Positions 60,570 to 64,000 of a DNA stretch of 64,000 bases are shown here, piece by piece (position 1 is the first letter of the stretch; every line of letters starts with the position of its first letter). A program made the position numbers and the translations under genes. This DNA comes from Toxonevra muliebris (lineage: Eukaryota > Arthropoda > Insecta > Diptera > Pallopteridae), in the NCBI GenBank assembly GCA_963691655.1, contig OY829328.1, forward strand, positions 5,360,204-5,424,203, given 5' to 3'. A model generated the notes under the pieces. The model searched no databases. It saw nothing but the letters and a program-made list of their open reading frames with translations, and was not told the origin of the DNA.

Positions 60570-61350
60570 AAAGTTAAAAAGTCATCGAATGGAACCATTC
60601 TAATGTACGTATATGAATACATTCAGCTAGAGCTAACAAAATTTTTGTACATAATTTTGAGATGTAAATTATTTTACCTTGAACATCAAGTAATAATGCG
60701 TTATATTAAAAAAAAGAGTGCAAATTAAGAATTCAAGGTGTGGAAACAATTTATTGTAAAGCATTTATTTAAAGAAATGAAATAATAAGTTGAACAGCTC
60801 GCACTTTCTACTGCCTTATAGTTTAGGTTTCAAACTAAACCAAAAGCAAGTGCAGTTTTTAATTTACTATCACAACTGGAAAGAAATGCCACACTTTGGA
60901 AAATCTAAATTATCAAGAATAGAGTTATCATATTTACGTTTCAAATTACGTTTTTATGTCCCGAATACAATTCATAAGTCATAGCCTTTCAATGTGGAAC
61001 GAAAAACATATTTCGTTGTTCATTTGAGTGCATAACATGCTGAGGACAGAAGTGATGGTGCGGGCTTGATATAACAAAATAAAAGATTTCCTAACCATAA
61101 TTTGTAGCATCAAAACTTTTCAATCGGTTTATTAATTCTTCATATTTTTAGTTCCATATAATTTTTTGTTTTTTTATAAAATATAAAATTTGTAAATAAA
61201 ATAATATATTGTACGGTCTCGAGTAAAACCGCAATAAAGTCTGTATCTGTCTCTGAAGTTTTAATTTTAAGGACCGATATGACGCAAGTTTCTTATTAAA
61301 AAAAAATTCATGTCATCTGTATTAATATAAAACTCGATGTTGAAGGAATT
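60570..61350. other. Intergenic, nothing recognised
   Basis: Short unassigned frames at 60546-60728 and 60790-60984. No domain is seen. Confidence 0.4.
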
Positions 61351-61351
61351 T

Positions 61352-61475
61352 AGGCCGTTCTCCCACTGAAGGCAACGCGACTGAGTTCCGACACAACATC
61401 ATTGGCAATAAAAATCCTTGCCGCCGCCTTGTGCTAGATTATAGTTGCGTTGCCTTCAGTAAAAGAACCGTCTTA
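61352..61475. mobile_element. Compact foldback MITE, about 30-bp inverted repeats
   Basis: CACTGAAGGCAACGCGACT (61364 onward) pairs with AGTTGCGTTGCCTTCAGT on the right. The match extends with a few mismatches over about 30 bp on each side, around a loop of about 60 bp. The whole is 124 bp, a typical snap-back MITE. Confidence 0.6.
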
Positions 61476-64000
61476 GTGCCGATTTCACAGTGATTAGTTA
61501 ACTACTTATGACTGTGAAAATGTCCCTAAGTGTTGCGTCTTCAATAATTCAATAATATTTCCTGATATTCCTTCAATTAAGATTTCAAAAGATAAGGTGT
61601 TGAAATGCCCGCTGCTGGCGAAATCAGTAAACATACTAATGACATTTGGCAGAAATTTATTCACGTAATAAGTGAATAGATTTTACAATTGATAAAATTT
61701 ATTCCAGTAGAAAAAAGAAATCTGGCATTTTTCATGCACCCCACGACAAATAAGATACCATAAAAAAACTGATGTTTGAAATCCTCCTCTTCAATGTATT
61801 CAGGTTTTTTTTTCTCGTTGTACAGATTAGTTTGTAGCCTCCAGCAATATTGTTAACATATCAGTTTCCTTCATAACATATTCTTCTATACAAACTTGTT
61901 TGTTCCTGCTCAATACTATCAGGATCTCATACTTCCGCTCCATTACGATTTCATTTAAAAGTTTAAAAACTTTCCTTGAGTTTGCTTAAATCATACAGCA
62001 GTAGTCACAGATCTGCGGTAAAAAGGAAAAACAGCATAACTTGACTTAAGCTGGAAAATATTTTATGATATATTTAAAATTATAAATATTTAGTTGGTGC
62101 GAATTATAAAATAGTTTTTGGAATTCTGTATTTTGGAATTTCAAACTTGGTCTTTGATTTGAACATAGAGTCCTATGTGAGACTCCGCTGTAGTTTCTAT
62201 AATATTCTTATTCAAAGCTATCAGACTGACAGGAATATGAACTTACGCGTTAATTCCTTTTTACCACAGAGATGTAAATAAAAAAATGTATAACTTGATT
62301 TAAACATTTCTCTCGTAATTTGTAATATTTTTTGTTTTGAATTCTCTTTATTTTACGGTTTTGAAAAATTTAATTATTCACATTTCGTTGAAGTTTAAAA
62401 ATTGAGTAAAAATGAAATTTACATTTTGTTCATATTTAAGATCAATTAAATTAGTTAACATTTATCGTTATCCTTGGACTTAAAATGCATTAAGTGGGGT
62501 ATACACACATCAAATTCAGTTTCAAGCATAACCAACACATAGATAAAACAATGTCGGACGGTTGCGTATATACTCATCAAGCATGCACCGTCAAAATTCA
62601 TTTCTGCAATTGCAACTGTGCATTAGTCACATCTAGTCACTAAGAACAACGACTTTACATTCGCATCATATTTCGTTTGGGTTTCAATAAAAACCCAAAA
62701 AGCTCTCTTGAGTGTAATGCCAAACAAATGTTGGGTTGAGATCTTCCGATATACGCACGCTCAGCAAGCCTTATACATTGAATTTTCGAAAATTGTTGAG
62801 TTTGTTATTTGCCTTCCTGGCTCTTCAGCTACGGTTAAACTTGTGTTCGCAAAAGCGAAGAAAATTTGAAAACAGCAGAGTTATGTTCCTCTAGTGTCAT
62901 CGCTGAGATCCATTTTGAGTGTTAAAATCAATTTGGGATATTCGTGCATCGGGCTCTATAACTTTCTCAAAACTCAACTGGTGCTATTGCAAAAATTTCT
63001 AGCTAGGAAAAGATTACGATTTTAAGAGTCCAGCCTTCCGAATAAGTTCGGGTGCAATTTCAATTGGAGATGAATAATTACAATTAGAATTGACTGTAAC
63101 TCAATTTTAATGTTAAGAAAATTATTGACACAAATACATGTACTTTTATATTCTTTTTTCTCCGCGCAAATAAACTTTTTCCTAAAAATTAAATGTCTCA
63201 AATTTTAAATTGGTAGCATTATGTATAAATAGATATGTAAGTATGTATCTATAAGTATGGGTGCATGTTATAATTTTGAAGCTTGTTTCGGAATCGTGTT
63301 TAAATTTGGCCTGGAGAAATGTTTTTTCCCAACAAACCATTCAGTCTGAAATGGTACGTTTTAGTACCGTATAGACGTAACACACACGTTTCCGCATTCG
63401 AAAGCGGATCGGAAACGGCACGTTTTACGTATGAATTGAAAATCCGTAAACGTACACAAAACGCGGTATGAAAAAACTCTTGAAAAAAGTACAGAAATGA
63501 ACGACGACGGCATTAAAACATGCAATTTGAACTGTATTCCAAGGTATCATTTTCGAAGGTACAAAAACGTAAGTTATGGCCATAAGATAAACGTATCTCT
63601 TTTGCTATAAAAAATATCATTCCCAATTCTAAATAACGTTGTGCTTCATTTTTTTTATTAAATTTGTTTCATATATGTACATACATACATTAAGTTTTAA
63701 TTCAATTTATGTACTTAGTTCAAATACAAATAAATTTTTATTCCAAAAAGATGACAAAAGTATAAAAATAATAATTTCAGCGTGAGTACAACGCATCTGA
63801 ACTAAGAAAAGAATTACAGTACGATTTGCGGGTTCTCATTCTCTTTATTTTTGATTTGTGTTCACGTTTCGAAGATATAACAACCTGTCGGTTTCATACC
63901 AGCAAAATGGGTACGACCAGCCGGTAATATCCGTTTCTTGGTTCGCAAGAATATATAAAAACATACTGTTGTCGTACCAGTAAAGCAGATGAAACCCTTT
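61476..64000. other. Intergenic, nothing firmly recognised
   Basis: A less AT-rich patch at 63370-63480 contains a hairpin (GTTTCCGCATTCGAAAGCGG, then ATCGGAAAC). The last 150 bases hold TACCAGCAAAATGGGTACGA and TCGTACCAGTAAAGC motifs that may be an unfinished inverted repeat. No gene is seen. Confidence 0.4.

Noticed and set aside
1..64000. CRISPR array, rRNA, operon or other prokaryotic features
   Set aside because: The sequence is eukaryotic (introns, LINEs, MITEs). No regularly spaced repeats or rRNA-like segments were seen.

Overview
The window is AT-rich insect DNA. Short exons with GT/AG introns, CAG/CAA-rich coding exons (polyQ, polyN, polyS, polyA) and a heavy load of mariner, pogo, piggyBac-like, hAT and LINE debris suggest a higher (brachyceran) fly. 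A tephritid-like genome is my best guess, but no single marker proves it.

1-13.3 kb (+): the 3' two thirds of a large actin-regulator gene, which I read as the fly missing-in-metastasis/MTSS1 orthologue (mim). I could phase seven consecutive exons by matching splice sites and reading frame. The last exon encodes a WH2 domain and ends NDRSAPKIL, much like the MTSS1 C-terminus. A second, alternative last exon lies 1.5 kb upstream with its own poly(A) signal; it would give a protein without WH2. The N-terminal I-BAR/IMD exons must lie to the left of the window.

13.3-21 kb: gene-poor DNA with a possible MITE, a tRNA-derived SINE and a decayed Jockey/I-like LINE.

21.2-25.5 kb (-): two compact housekeeping genes, a four-exon TatD-type nuclease (TATDN1 orthologue, 300 aa) and Sgt1 (181 aa, CS plus SGS domains). 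A decayed transposase fragment lies between them.

25.5-64 kb: mostly non-coding and transposon-rich. The only host coding sequence I could support is the last two exons (plus a possible 20-nt microexon 5 kb upstream) of an unidentified minus-strand gene at 36.75-41.97 kb. The mobile-element material includes hAT, Tc1 and LINE RNase H remnants, two TTAA-flanked piggyBac-like MITEs, two pogo/Tigger-like MITEs, a TA-flanked MITE, a foldback family, an internally deleted mariner nested in a longer inverted repeat, and two copies of one RNase H-encoding LINE family.

I see no evidence of a new multi-gene system. The best leads are the alternative mim C-termini, the orphan minus-strand exons, the nested mariner palindrome and several apparently unnamed MITE families.
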